From assembly GCF_001854865.1 (NCBI RefSeq), contig NZ_MDDW01000002.1:113592-118767 (forward strand): DNA of 5,176 bases. Reading direction: 5' to 3'. Origin of the DNA: Rhizobium sp. LCM 4573. Its GTDB lineage: Bacteria > Pseudomonadota > Alphaproteobacteria > Rhizobiales > Rhizobiaceae. Positions 1 to 5,176 of this stretch are shown here, one piece after another. The notes under the pieces are model-generated. The model saw only the letters and a program-made list of their open reading frames with translations. It did not search any database and was not told the origin of the DNA. The position numbers and the translations under genes were made by a program. Every line of letters starts with the position of its first letter. Within the stretch, counting starts at the first letter, position 1.

Positions 1-68
1 CCGGCATCGAGGACACGCAGGACCTGATCGAGGACTTCGCCCAGGCGCTTGCCAGGATTCCGGCCTGA
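1..68 (+). CDS. metZ: C-terminal end of a probable O-succinylhomoserine sulfhydrylase (partial)
   Basis: Only the last 21 codons are in the window, read in the frame beginning at position 3 and ending with TGA at 66-68. The visible residues include GIEDTQDLIEDFAQAL, followed by ARIPA and the stop. The pattern 'G-(I/L)-E-D-x-x-D-L-I-x-D-(F/L)-x-x-A-L' is how the Cys/Met-metabolism PLP-dependent enzymes (cystathionine gamma-synthase and sulfhydrylase family) end. In rhizobia I recall O-succinylhomoserine sulfhydrylase (MetZ) next to apaG, which is the reason for the symbol. That enzyme makes homocysteine from O-succinylhomoserine and sulfide in the cytoplasm, in methionine synthesis. The family assignment is fairly safe. 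The choice of metZ over metB or metC is inference, because the catalytic lysine and substrate-binding regions lie to the left of the window. A hairpin begins 15 bp after the stop. Confidence 0.6.
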   Translation, partial: GIEDTQDLIEDFAQALARIPA

Positions 69-83
69 CCGGGACAATGATAT

Positions 84-120
84 CGGGAGAGTAAACGCAT
101 CGGCCGCGTTAACTCTCCCG
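84..120 (+). terminator. Long hairpin after metZ, probable terminator
   Basis: Arms 84-98 and 106-120 are inverted repeats. A 9-bp perfect outer stem (CGGGAGAGT with its complement) is followed by one mismatch and five more pairs, around a 7-nt loop. It lies just after the upstream stop codon and before the apaG promoter region. The sequence after it (GTTAGTATTAAC) is AT-rich but has no real T-run, so this is an imperfect intrinsic terminator. It could also act as a processing or stability stem at the mRNA 3' end. Confidence 0.55.
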
Positions 121-185
121 GTTAGTATTAACGGCGGAAATCTCGCCGGAAGCCGGCAGCCAGGGCGCACGATTTCCACGACTTC

Positions 186-214
186 CTTGACGCTGCCGGT
201 ATCCTGATAGATAT
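186..214 (+). promoter_or_regulatory. Candidate housekeeping promoter of apaG
   Basis: CTTGAC at 186-191 is a perfect match to the -35 element used by alphaproteobacterial housekeeping sigma factors. It is followed by 17 bp and AGATAT at 209-214, which matches four of six positions of the CTATAT-like -10 box. Transcription would begin near 220, leaving a leader of about 20 nt before the ATG at 242. This would also put the in-frame ATG at 218 at or upstream of the RNA 5' end and argue against its use. The prediction is by eye. Confidence 0.4.
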
Positions 215-241
215 CCAATGCGTGGGCATTCGAGGTTTCGC

Positions 242-634
242 ATGTATCGCGCCCGGACAAGAGACATCGAAGTGGCGGTCGAGCCTTATTATCTGGAGGA
301 GCAATCCAATCCGGAGGAAAGCCGTTATGTCTGGGGTTACCGCATCGTCATTGAAAACCACTCGGCCGTCGCCGTGCGGCTGACGCATCGCTACTGGCAC
401 ATCACCGACCAGAATGGCCAGGTGGACGAGGTGGACGGACCAGGCGTCGTGGGCGAGCAGCCGAGGCTCAAGCCCGGCGATTCCTATGAATATTCCTCCG
501 GCTGCCCGCTCGACACACCCTCCGGCATGATGTTCGGCCATTATGAAATGGTGACGGACAGCGGAGAGACCTTCGACGTTGAGATCCCCGCCTTCTCCCT
601 CGACAGCCCCGGCCTGCTGCGGGTCCTGAACTGA
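242..634 (+). CDS. apaG: ApaG (DUF525) domain protein
   Basis: This 130-residue protein is the usual length for a stand-alone ApaG, a single fibronectin-III-like beta-sandwich domain. Family hallmarks are visible: the N-terminal [12 protein letters not shown] stretch (residues 11-22), the strand W-G-Y-R-I-V-I-E-N (31-39), the turn GPGVVGEQP (67-74), and the conserved [18 protein letters not shown] block (86-103). ApaG was named from its position beside apaH (Ap4A hydrolase) in enteric bacteria. Its biochemical role is still unclear: it binds nucleotides and phosphate in some structural work, and related domains occur in eukaryotic F-box proteins. The start at 242 has GAGG at 232-235 with 6-nt spacing and gives the standard N-terminus. 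An ATG at 218 would add eight non-conserved residues and has no good ribosome-binding site. apaH is not adjacent here. The gene is probably monocistronic, between its own promoter and the terminator at 649-683. Confidence 0.95.
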   Translation: MYRARTRDIEVAVEPYYLEEQSNPEESRYVWGYRIVIENHSAVAVRLTHRYWHITDQNGQVDEVDGPGVVGEQPRLKPGDSYEYSSGCPLDTPSGMMFGHYEMVTDSGETFDVEIPAFSLDSPGLLRVLN

Positions 635-648
635 GCGCCCATCGATAA

Positions 649-683
649 CCGTCCCCTTATGGACGGCTTCCTTCTTATTATTT
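649..683 (+). terminator. Intrinsic terminator of apaG
   Basis: A perfect 6-bp GC-rich stem, CCGTCC (649-654) with GGACGG (661-666), encloses a 6-nt loop. It is followed by a T-rich tract from 667 to 683 (CTTCCTTCTTATTATTT). It begins 14 bp after the apaG stop, so apaG and the esterase downstream are probably transcribed separately. Confidence 0.75.
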
Positions 684-745
684 GTCGCCGCGCGGACTCA
701 CCGGCATCTTGAAGACCTCACGCACGGTCTTTGGGAGGAGCCCTG

Positions 746-2320
746 ATGAGACGATCCCTTCTGCTGATATCCTGCACTCTTCTCGCACTTTCCGCCGCCG
801 CGCCTTCATCGGCGCAGAACAGAAGCAGCTTCATCGATCAGAAGGATCGGCCGGAGTTTTCCGCCGCGCCGGTGGAGCCGCGCATTGCCTGTGCGATGCT
901 CAACAGTGCCGCATTCCCCGACATTTCGACAATCAAGGCCGTGCATGTGGAAGAGACGCCCGATATTCCCGGCCATTGCCAGGTGACGGGCTATATCCGC
1001 CCGCAGATCCGTTTCGAGGTGACCCTGCCCGACCACTGGAACCGCAGGCTCTATATGTTCGGCAATGGCGGCTATGCCGGCGAGGACCTTGCCGCCCCCT
1101 CGCGCATCGCCACCCGCAATGCCGCGCTCTCCCGCGGCTTCCTTACCGTGCAGCAGAATACCGGACATGATGCCGTGGCCTACAGGCTCGGCGAGTTCGC
1201 CGGGGACATGAGCCTCTTGATCGACTACGCCTCCCGCGCGGTGCACGTCACCGTGCTGACGGCGAAGGCGATGGCCGCGCGCTACTATGACCGCAGTCCG
1301 GCCTTTTCCTATTGGGACGGCTGTTCGACAGGCGGTCGACAGGGCCTGATGTCGGCACAGCGCCATCCGGGCGATTTCGACGGCATTCTCGCCGGCGCGC
1401 CGGTGCTCGATTTCACCAATACCCAGGTATGGGGCGTGTGGAACGCCCGTGCGCTGGAAAAGGCGCCGATCAGCAGGGCGCAGCTCCCGACACTCGCCAA
1501 GGCGGTGATGGACAAATGCGATGCGATCGATGGAGCCATGGACGGGCTGATTGCCGATCCCCGCCAATGCAATTTCGATCCGCGGAAGGACCTGAATATC
1601 TGCGAGGCCGGCGGAAACGACTGCTTCACGCCGGCGCAGGCCGAGACGATCAAAACGCTTGCCGAAGGCGTCAAGATAGGCGGGAAGACGGTCTTTCCCG
1701 GCATTCCATGGGGCACGGAAGGACTGGATGGGGCAGGCGCAAGCGGCTGGGACCTGTGGGTCGTTTCCGAGGAAGGCGCGAGCCGGCAGCTCGCCTATGG
1801 CGAGACCTTTCTCAAGAACATGGCGATGCTGCCGGCTTCCGGGAAGGAAATCGACTGGAAGACTTTCGACTTCGACAAGGAATATCCGAAGATCGGCATG
1901 ATCCGGGACATTCTGAATGCGACCGATCCGGACCTCAGCGAGTTCCAGAAGCGCGGCGGAAAGATGATCAGCTATTTCGGCTGGGCCGACCCGGCGTTGA
2001 ACCCGATGATGGGCGTCAATTACTACGAGGCTGTGCGCAAGGAGATGGGCGAGGAGAAAGCCGCCGAATTCTACCGACTCTTCATGGTGCCCGGCATGTT
2101 CCATTGCCGCGAAGGCTACGGCACCGACACATTCGACGCCTTCACGCCGCTGATGGATTGGGTGGAGAACGGCAAGGCGCCGGAGGCAATCCAGGCCCGC
2201 CAGATGAAGGACGGTAGGCCGGTTCGCAGCCGCCCGTTATGCCCCTATCCCCAAGTGGCGAAATATTCCGGCAGCGGGGATGTGAACGACGGCACGAATT
2301 TCGCGTGCAGGATGCCGTGA
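746..2320 (+). CDS. Secreted tannase/feruloyl esterase family protein
   Basis: This 524-residue alpha/beta-hydrolase belongs to the tannase and feruloyl esterase family (Pfam PF07519), whose members split ester bonds of plant phenolics; MHETase, which acts on a terephthalate ester, is also a member. A signal peptide is evident: MRR, a hydrophobic core at about 5-19, and likely cleavage after SSA at residue 23, so the product is periplasmic or secreted. The family's CS-D-HC signature is complete. Cys193-Ser194 lies in GCSTGGRQG (nucleophile elbow), Asp415 in FGWADP, and His453-Cys454 in MFHC, with the two cysteines expected to form a disulfide that braces the triad. GNGGYAG (106-112) and QNTGHD (137-142) are further conserved stretches. 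The lid region carries a Ca-binding-type loop, D-x-x-D-G-x-x-D-G-x3-D-P-x2-C (259-275). The length is normal and nothing is missing. The start at 746 follows GGGAGGAG (733-740) by 5 nt; an in-frame TTG at 731 overlaps that site and is rejected. The substrate cannot be read from the sequence. Confidence 0.93.
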   Translation: MRRSLLLISCTLLALSAAAPSSAQNRSSFIDQKDRPEFSAAPVEPRIACAMLNSAAFPDISTIKAVHVEETPDIPGHCQVTGYIRPQIRFEVTLPDHWNRRLYMFGNGGYAGEDLAAPSRIATRNAALSRGFLTVQQNTGHDAVAYRLGEFAGDMSLLIDYASRAVHVTVLTAKAMAARYYDRSPAFSYWDGCSTGGRQGLMSAQRHPGDFDGILAGAPVLDFTNTQVWGVWNARALEKAPISRAQLPTLAKAVMDKCDAIDGAMDGLIADPRQCNFDPRKDLNICEAGGNDCFTPAQAETIKTLAEGVKIGGKTVFPGIPWGTEGLDGAGASGWDLWVVSEEGASRQLAYGETFLKNMAMLPASGKEIDWKTFDFDKEYPKIGMIRDILNATDPDLSEFQKRGGKMISYFGWADPALNPMMGVNYYEAVRKEMGEEKAAEFYRLFMVPGMFHCREGYGTDTFDAFTPLMDWVENGKAPEAIQARQMKDGRPVRSRPLCPYPQVAKYSGSGDVNDGTNFACRMP

Positions 2321-2365
2321 GAGTTCTTCTCTCCGCTCGGCCAACGGTAATTGTATAATGAAGAA

Positions 2366-2508
2366 TGCCCCTCATCCGGCTGCCGCCACCTTCTCCCCGT
2401 TTTGACGGGGAGAAGGGATATGCCGCAATGCTCTCCTACCTCTTGACGCTCGGTATGGCACGTTCCCTCTCCCCGTCAAAGCGGGGAGAGGGTTAAGGGT
2501 GAGGGGCA
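2366..2508. repeat. RIME-like palindromic intergenic element
   Basis: A compact element of about 143 bp is bounded by 9-bp inverted termini, TGCCCCTCA (2366-2374) and TGAGGGGCA (2500-2508). Inside are two perfect hairpins. One is 12 bp, 2389-2400 with 2405-2416, loop TTTG. The other is 11 bp, 2465-2475 with 2482-2492, loop TCAAAG. Both stems share a CTCCCCG core, and the GCCCCTCATCCGG and GGGTTAAGGGTGAGGGGC ends match an intergenic repeat I remember as very common in Rhizobium and Agrobacterium genomes (Rhizobium-specific intergenic mosaic elements, RIME). No coding frame is visible. It lies between the convergent 3' ends of the esterase gene and hslO, where its hairpins could end transcription or protect mRNA from both sides. 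The family name is from memory; the palindromic structure is seen directly. Confidence 0.8.
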
Positions 2509-2536
2509 ATCACCTGTTCATCGCCATTATTGGAAA

Positions 2537-3526
2537 TCACGCGGCGGCGAATTCCGCCGCGTCGTAGCGGTAGGTGGTCGAGCAGAATTCGCAGGTGACG
2601 GCGATCTGACCGTCTTCCTGGCTCGCCTGGATCTCTTCCGCCGTAAAGCCGTCGAGCACGCTCTTGATCTTCTCGCGCGAGCAGCTGCAGCGGTCATGGA
2701 CCGTCTGCGGCTCGTAGACCCTTACTCCGCGCTCATGGAACAGGCGGAAGAGCAAGCGTTCGATCGCGACCTGCGGATCGGTCAGTTCATCCGTATCGAT
2801 GGTTTCCACCAGCGTGCTGGCTTCCGTCCAGGCGTCGTCGGCCGCATGATCGCTATCGCGCTCGTCGCCGTCCCCGCCGTGCAGGTCCGGCTGGCGCATC
2901 CGCTCCGGAGCCTGCGGCAGGAATTGCGCGACCAGGCCGCCGGCGCGCCAGTTGTGGCGGGCCCTGCCCTCTTCATCGCGATCGAAAAGCTCGGCGACGC
3001 CCAGGCGCACCTTGGTCGGGATCTGTTCCGACTGGCGGAAATAGACGCCGGCGATCTCTTCCAGCGAGGAACCGTCGAGCGGCACGATGCCCTGATAGGG
3101 CTGCATGCCCCGTCCCTGATCGATGGTGAAGGCGAGCACGCCACGGCCGAGCAGCTCCGGCGGTGAGACCCTGCCCTCCTTGATGGCGACGCCAAGCGCT
3201 TCCTCGTCATAGCGGGCATAGGCGCGCAGAGCGTCGGGCGTGGAAAAATCGGCGACCAGCAGATCGACAGGGCCATCGCCCTTGGTCTGCACCGTGAACT
3301 TGCCGTCGAACTTCAGGGATGTACCGAGAAGCGCGGTCAGCACCACGGCTTCAGCCAGCAGGCGCGCAACCGGCGGCGGATAATCATGGCGGCCCAGGAT
3401 CGCGTTCAGCAGCGGCCCGAGCTGCACCGCGCGGCCGCGCACATCGAGTCCCTCCACCTGGAATGGAACGACACGGTCATCTCCGGCGAAGTTCAGATCA
3501 TTCAGTTCCACAGTCGCTTCCGCCAT
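2537..3526 (-). CDS. hslO: Hsp33 redox-regulated chaperone
   Basis: Hsp33 is a cytoplasmic holdase chaperone that stays inactive with zinc bound. On oxidation plus unfolding stress it forms disulfides, releases zinc and then binds unfolding proteins. The 329-residue product has the typical N-terminal domain: FQVEGLDVRGRAVQLGP near 22-38, the LL-A-E-A-V-x-L-T-x-L-L-G-T-S-L-K-F-x-G helix and strand at 56-75, and QTKGDGPVDLLVADF at 80-94. The C-terminal zinc site is intact, Cys280-x-Cys282 and Cys312-x-x-Cys315, in the contexts DRCSCSREK and VTCEFCS. The protein is about 35 residues longer than the E. coli form, as I recall that length, partly through an acidic stretch at about 214-232 in the linker region. 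The ATG at 3526 is preceded by AAGGAG (3538-3533) with 6-nt spacing. The gene follows argF by 185 bp and has its own heat-shock-type promoter. Confidence 0.96.
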   Translation of the reverse strand: MAEATVELNDLNFAGDDRVVPFQVEGLDVRGRAVQLGPLLNAILGRHDYPPPVARLLAEAVVLTALLGTSLKFDGKFTVQTKGDGPVDLLVADFSTPDALRAYARYDEEALGVAIKEGRVSPPELLGRGVLAFTIDQGRGMQPYQGIVPLDGSSLEEIAGVYFRQSEQIPTKVRLGVAELFDRDEEGRARHNWRAGGLVAQFLPQAPERMRQPDLHGGDGDERDSDHAADDAWTEASTLVETIDTDELTDPQVAIERLLFRLFHERGVRVYEPQTVHDRCSCSREKIKSVLDGFTAEEIQASQEDGQIAVTCEFCSTTYRYDAAEFAAA

Positions 3527-3665
3527 GACTTACTCCTTGCCGCCGACTCCGAGTTTTACACATGCGCAAAGCCGAGCGGAACCCGCCAAGCGGCACGAAA
3601 AGGAGTCGACGATGTCGATTGATGAAACGCCATGCGCGTTACAGCGCTGCGTTCGGAAAGCCGTC

Positions 3666-3694
3666 AAATGGGGCCTTCCCCAAGAAAATTCAAG
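3666..3694 (-). promoter_or_regulatory. RpoH (sigma-32) heat-shock promoter of hslO
   Basis: Read on the minus strand, CTTGAA (3694-3689) is followed by 15 bp and CCCCATTT (3673-3666). These are full matches to the classical sigma-32 -35 and -10 elements (CTTGAA, 13-17 bp, CCCCATNT). The site lies entirely in the gap between argF (stop at 3712) and hslO, in the right direction. Transcription would begin near 3658, giving a leader of about 130 nt. hslO is a known heat-shock gene in E. coli, which agrees with this reading. The spacer plus -10 also contains a small TGGGG/CCCCA inverted repeat (3669-3673 with 3678-3682). Confidence 0.7.
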
Positions 3695-3711
3695 GTGCCG
3701 ACGGAAACCAA

Positions 3712-4629
3712 TCAGACGAGACCGAAGCACCATGCGAGAATGGATTTCTGCGCATGCAGCCGGTTTTCCGCCTCATCGAAGACCACCGACTGCGGACCAT
3801 CGATCACCTCGTCGGTGACCTCCTCGCCGCGGTGGGCGGGCAGGCAGTGCATGAAGAGCGCATCCTTGTCCGCGTGCTTCATCAGGGCGCCGTTCACCTG
3901 ATAGGGCTGGAAGATGTTGTGACCCCGCGCCCGGTGCTCCTGGTTCATCGACACCCAGGTATCGGTGACCACGCAATGAGCACCCTCGACGGCGCGTTCG
4001 GCATCGTGGCAGAGCATGATATCGCCGCCATTATCGCGCGCCCAGTTCAGGAACTTGTCATGCGGCTCGGAGCCCATCGGCACGGCCATGTTCATGCGGT
4101 AACCGAAGCGGGCGGAACCTTCCACCAGGGAATGCAGCACGTTGTTGCCGTCGCCGGTCCAGGCGATCGTCTTGCCGGCGATCGGACCGCGATGTTCCTC
4201 GAAGGTCATGATATCGGCCATAATCTGGCAGGGATGCGTATCGTCGGTCAGCGCGTTGATGACCGGCACCGTGGCGTGCTCTGCCATTTCCAAGAGGCGG
4301 GAATGATCGGTGGTGCGGATCATGATCGCATCGACATAGCGCGAAAGCACTTTCGCCGTATCGCCGATCGTCTCGGCCCGGCCGAGCTGCATTTCCGTGC
4401 CGGACAGGAAGAGGGTTTCGCCGCCGAGCTGGCGCATGCCGACATCGAAGGAGACGCGGGTGCGGGTGGAGGGCTTTTCGAAGATCATCGCCAGCATCTT
4501 GCCGGCCAGCGGCTTTTCAGCCGTACCCGCCTTGGTCGCCTGCTTGCGGCTCTTGGCATCCTCGAGGATGGAGCGCAGGTCCGGCGAGGACATGGCGGAA
4601 AGATCGATAAAGTGCTTCGGTGCTGCCAT
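3712..4629 (-). CDS. argF: Ornithine carbamoyltransferase
   Basis: This enzyme joins carbamoyl phosphate and ornithine to give citrulline, the sixth step of arginine synthesis, as a cytoplasmic trimer. The 305-residue product is full length. It has the carbamoyl-phosphate-binding STRTR motif (54-58, in [12 protein letters not shown]), the HPCQ motif (132-135), TGDGNNV (158-164) opening the ornithine-binding half, the D-x-W-x-S-M loop (223-228), and the HCLP motif (261-264) with the catalytic cysteine. The ATG at 4629 gives the usual N-terminus [11 protein letters not shown]. The best Shine-Dalgarno-like sequence, AAGGGA (about 4645-4640), is 10 nt from that ATG but only 4 nt from an in-frame TTG at 4635, so a two-residue longer product is possible. 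The gene lies 52 bp downstream of argD and is probably co-transcribed with it. STRTR and HCLP with HPCQ separate it from aspartate carbamoyltransferase. A catabolic (arcB) role is unlikely beside argD. Confidence 0.97.
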   Translation of the reverse strand: MAAPKHFIDLSAMSSPDLRSILEDAKSRKQATKAGTAEKPLAGKMLAMIFEKPSTRTRVSFDVGMRQLGGETLFLSGTEMQLGRAETIGDTAKVLSRYVDAIMIRTTDHSRLLEMAEHATVPVINALTDDTHPCQIMADIMTFEEHRGPIAGKTIAWTGDGNNVLHSLVEGSARFGYRMNMAVPMGSEPHDKFLNWARDNGGDIMLCHDAERAVEGAHCVVTDTWVSMNQEHRARGHNIFQPYQVNGALMKHADKDALFMHCLPAHRGEEVTDEVIDGPQSVVFDEAENRLHAQKSILAWCFGLV

Positions 4630-4636
4630 TTCCAAT

Positions 4637-4657
4637 TGTTCCCTTGGAGAGGGAACA
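4637..4657 (-). promoter_or_regulatory. Hairpin covering the argF ribosome-binding site
   Basis: A perfect 8-bp inverted repeat, TGTTCCCT and AGGGAACA, with a 5-nt loop lies in the argD-argF gap. On the argF mRNA its 3' arm contains AAGGGA, the only plausible Shine-Dalgarno sequence for argF. It lacks a following U-tract, so it is not a good intrinsic terminator. Whether it controls argF translation or marks an RNA processing point is inference. Confidence 0.45.
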
Positions 4658-4681
4658 GAAAATGCTCCCCTCCGAATGCCC

Positions 4682-5176
4682 TCAGGCCGATTTCTTCATG
4701 CGGGCGGCGGAGAGTTTTTCCGCCGCTTTTTCGATACGGGCAAGACCCTCGCGGGCCTCTTCAGCCGTCACCACGAGCGGCGGCAGGAGCCGGACGACAT
4801 TATCGCCCGCCGGTACGCCGAGGATGTGCTCGTCGCGCATCGCCAACAAGAGCTCGGAGGACGGCACCTTGGCCTTGATGCCGAGCATCAGCCCCTCGCC
4901 GCGGATTTCCTCGACGATTTCCGGGTAGCGGTCCTTGAGGCTTGCCAGACCCTGACGGAAGATAAGCGCCACATCGCGAACATGCTCGAGGAAACCGTCT
5001 TCCAGCACGACATCCAGGACCGCATTGCCGACCGCCATGGCGAGCGGGTTGCCGCCATAGGTGGTGCCGTGCGTGCCGGCGACCATGCCGGAGGCGGCAT
5101 CCGCCGTCGCAAGGCAGGCACCGAGCGGGAAGCCGCCGCCGATACCCTTGGCGACCGCCATGATATCCGGCGTCAC
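4682..5176 (-). CDS. argD: Acetylornithine aminotransferase, C-terminal part
   Basis: The gene runs off the right edge; 165 codons including the stop (TGA at 4684-4682) are visible, roughly the last 40 per cent of a protein of about 400 residues. The first visible codon is GTG read as an internal valine ([20 protein letters not shown]), not a start. The lysine at visible residue 10 (codon at 5149-5147), in AVAKGIGGG, is the PLP Schiff-base lysine of class-III aminotransferases. [13 protein letters not shown] (34-46) is the conserved segment that contacts the PLP phosphate from the other subunit. [18 protein letters not shown] near 119-136 is typical of ArgD and related ornithine-type aminotransferases. 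ArgD converts N-acetylglutamate semialdehyde to N-acetylornithine using glutamate, and often also serves in lysine synthesis as the succinyl-diaminopimelate aminotransferase. Placement directly upstream of argF supports argD over other class-III enzymes. Confidence 0.95.
   Translation of the reverse strand: MTPDIMAVAKGIGGGFPLGACLATADAASGMVAGTHGTTYGGNPLAMAVGNAVLDVVLEDGFLEHVRDVALIFRQGLASLKDRYPEIVEEIRGEGLMLGIKAKVPSSELLLAMRDEHILGVPAGDNVVRLLPPLVVTAEEAREGLARIEKAAEKLSAARMKKSA

Noticed and set aside
746..775. Possible lipoprotein signal (L-I-S-Cys10) in the esterase N-terminus
   Set aside because: The cysteine comes after only nine residues, too early for a lipobox, and the hydrophobic core continues past it to a normal signal peptidase I site near residue 23.
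806..2104. 432-codon open frame on the minus strand, antisense to the esterase gene
   Set aside because: It is a shadow of a high-GC coding strand. The product has no recognisable family pattern and is low-complexity (His, Arg, Ala-rich), while the plus-strand frame carries a signal peptide and a full catalytic signature.
1312..2217. 301-codon plus-strand frame inside the esterase gene
   Set aside because: It overlaps the esterase in another frame and has the Arg/Gly-rich composition typical of a frame-shifted GC-rich gene. It is not a real frameshift, because the esterase frame is continuous.
2350..2360. Perfect TATAAT box at 2354-2359
   Set aside because: No -35-like sequence lies at the right distance (2331-2336 is CTCCGC) and no gene follows on the plus strand.
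3638..3667. Housekeeping-type promoter for hslO (TTGACG with CTGTAA or TGTAAC)
   Set aside because: The -35 is good, but the -10 lacks the key second A and last T. The RpoH promoter just upstream is a far better match. It could still be a weak secondary start.
3669..3682. Hairpin TGGGG/CCCCA as a terminator for argF
   Set aside because: The stem has only 5 bp and no proper T-run, and it coincides with the spacer and -10 of the hslO heat-shock promoter, which explains the sequence better.
3530..3733. 67-codon minus-strand frame spanning the argF-hslO gap
   Set aside because: Its start lies inside argF with no ribosome-binding site, it crosses the RpoH promoter, and the product shows no recognisable pattern.
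3562..4878. 438-codon open frame on the plus strand across argF and into argD
   Set aside because: It is antisense to two unmistakable enzymes with intact motifs, has no good ribosome-binding site at its start, and its translation resembles no known domain.

Overview
The window looks like a chromosomal segment from a Rhizobiaceae-type alphaproteobacterium (Rhizobium, Agrobacterium, Ensifer or a close relative). The grounds are the high GC content, the closeness of the best-recognised proteins (ArgF, ArgD, Hsp33, ApaG) to rhizobial forms as I remember them, and a palindromic intergenic element of the kind scattered through rhizobial genomes. The assignment rests on recall; no search was run.

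Layout, left to right. Positions 1-68 hold the last 21 codons of a plus-strand gene, probably the sulfhydrylase metZ, followed by a strong hairpin at 84-120. Next is apaG (242-634, plus) with its own candidate promoter and a clear intrinsic terminator. A secreted tannase/feruloyl esterase family protein follows (746-2320, plus) with the complete CS-D-HC catalytic signature. At 2321-2536 there is a convergent intergenic region filled by a 143-bp palindromic element (2366-2508) with two long perfect hairpins. The rest lies on the minus strand: hslO (Hsp33, 2537-3526), argF (ornithine carbamoyltransferase, 3712-4629) and the C-terminal part of argD (acetylornithine aminotransferase, 4682-5176, running off the right edge). 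Transcription there runs argD, argF, hslO.

How the genes work together. argD and argF are consecutive-pathway enzymes of arginine synthesis, 52 bp apart and presumably co-transcribed. hslO is a redox-activated chaperone. The 185-bp gap in front of it holds a near-perfect sigma-32 (RpoH) promoter, CTTGAA-N15-CCCCATTT, so hslO can be induced by heat even if it also receives read-through from argDF. The esterase has no functional link to its neighbours and looks like an accessory gene placed between apaG and hslO.

No intergenic stretch exceeds 300 bp. I saw no tRNA, rRNA, CRISPR array, insertion sequence or phage gene. Nothing here looks like a wholly new multi-gene system. The most useful observations are the RpoH promoter of hslO, the palindromic element, a hairpin covering the argF ribosome-binding site, and the accessory esterase.
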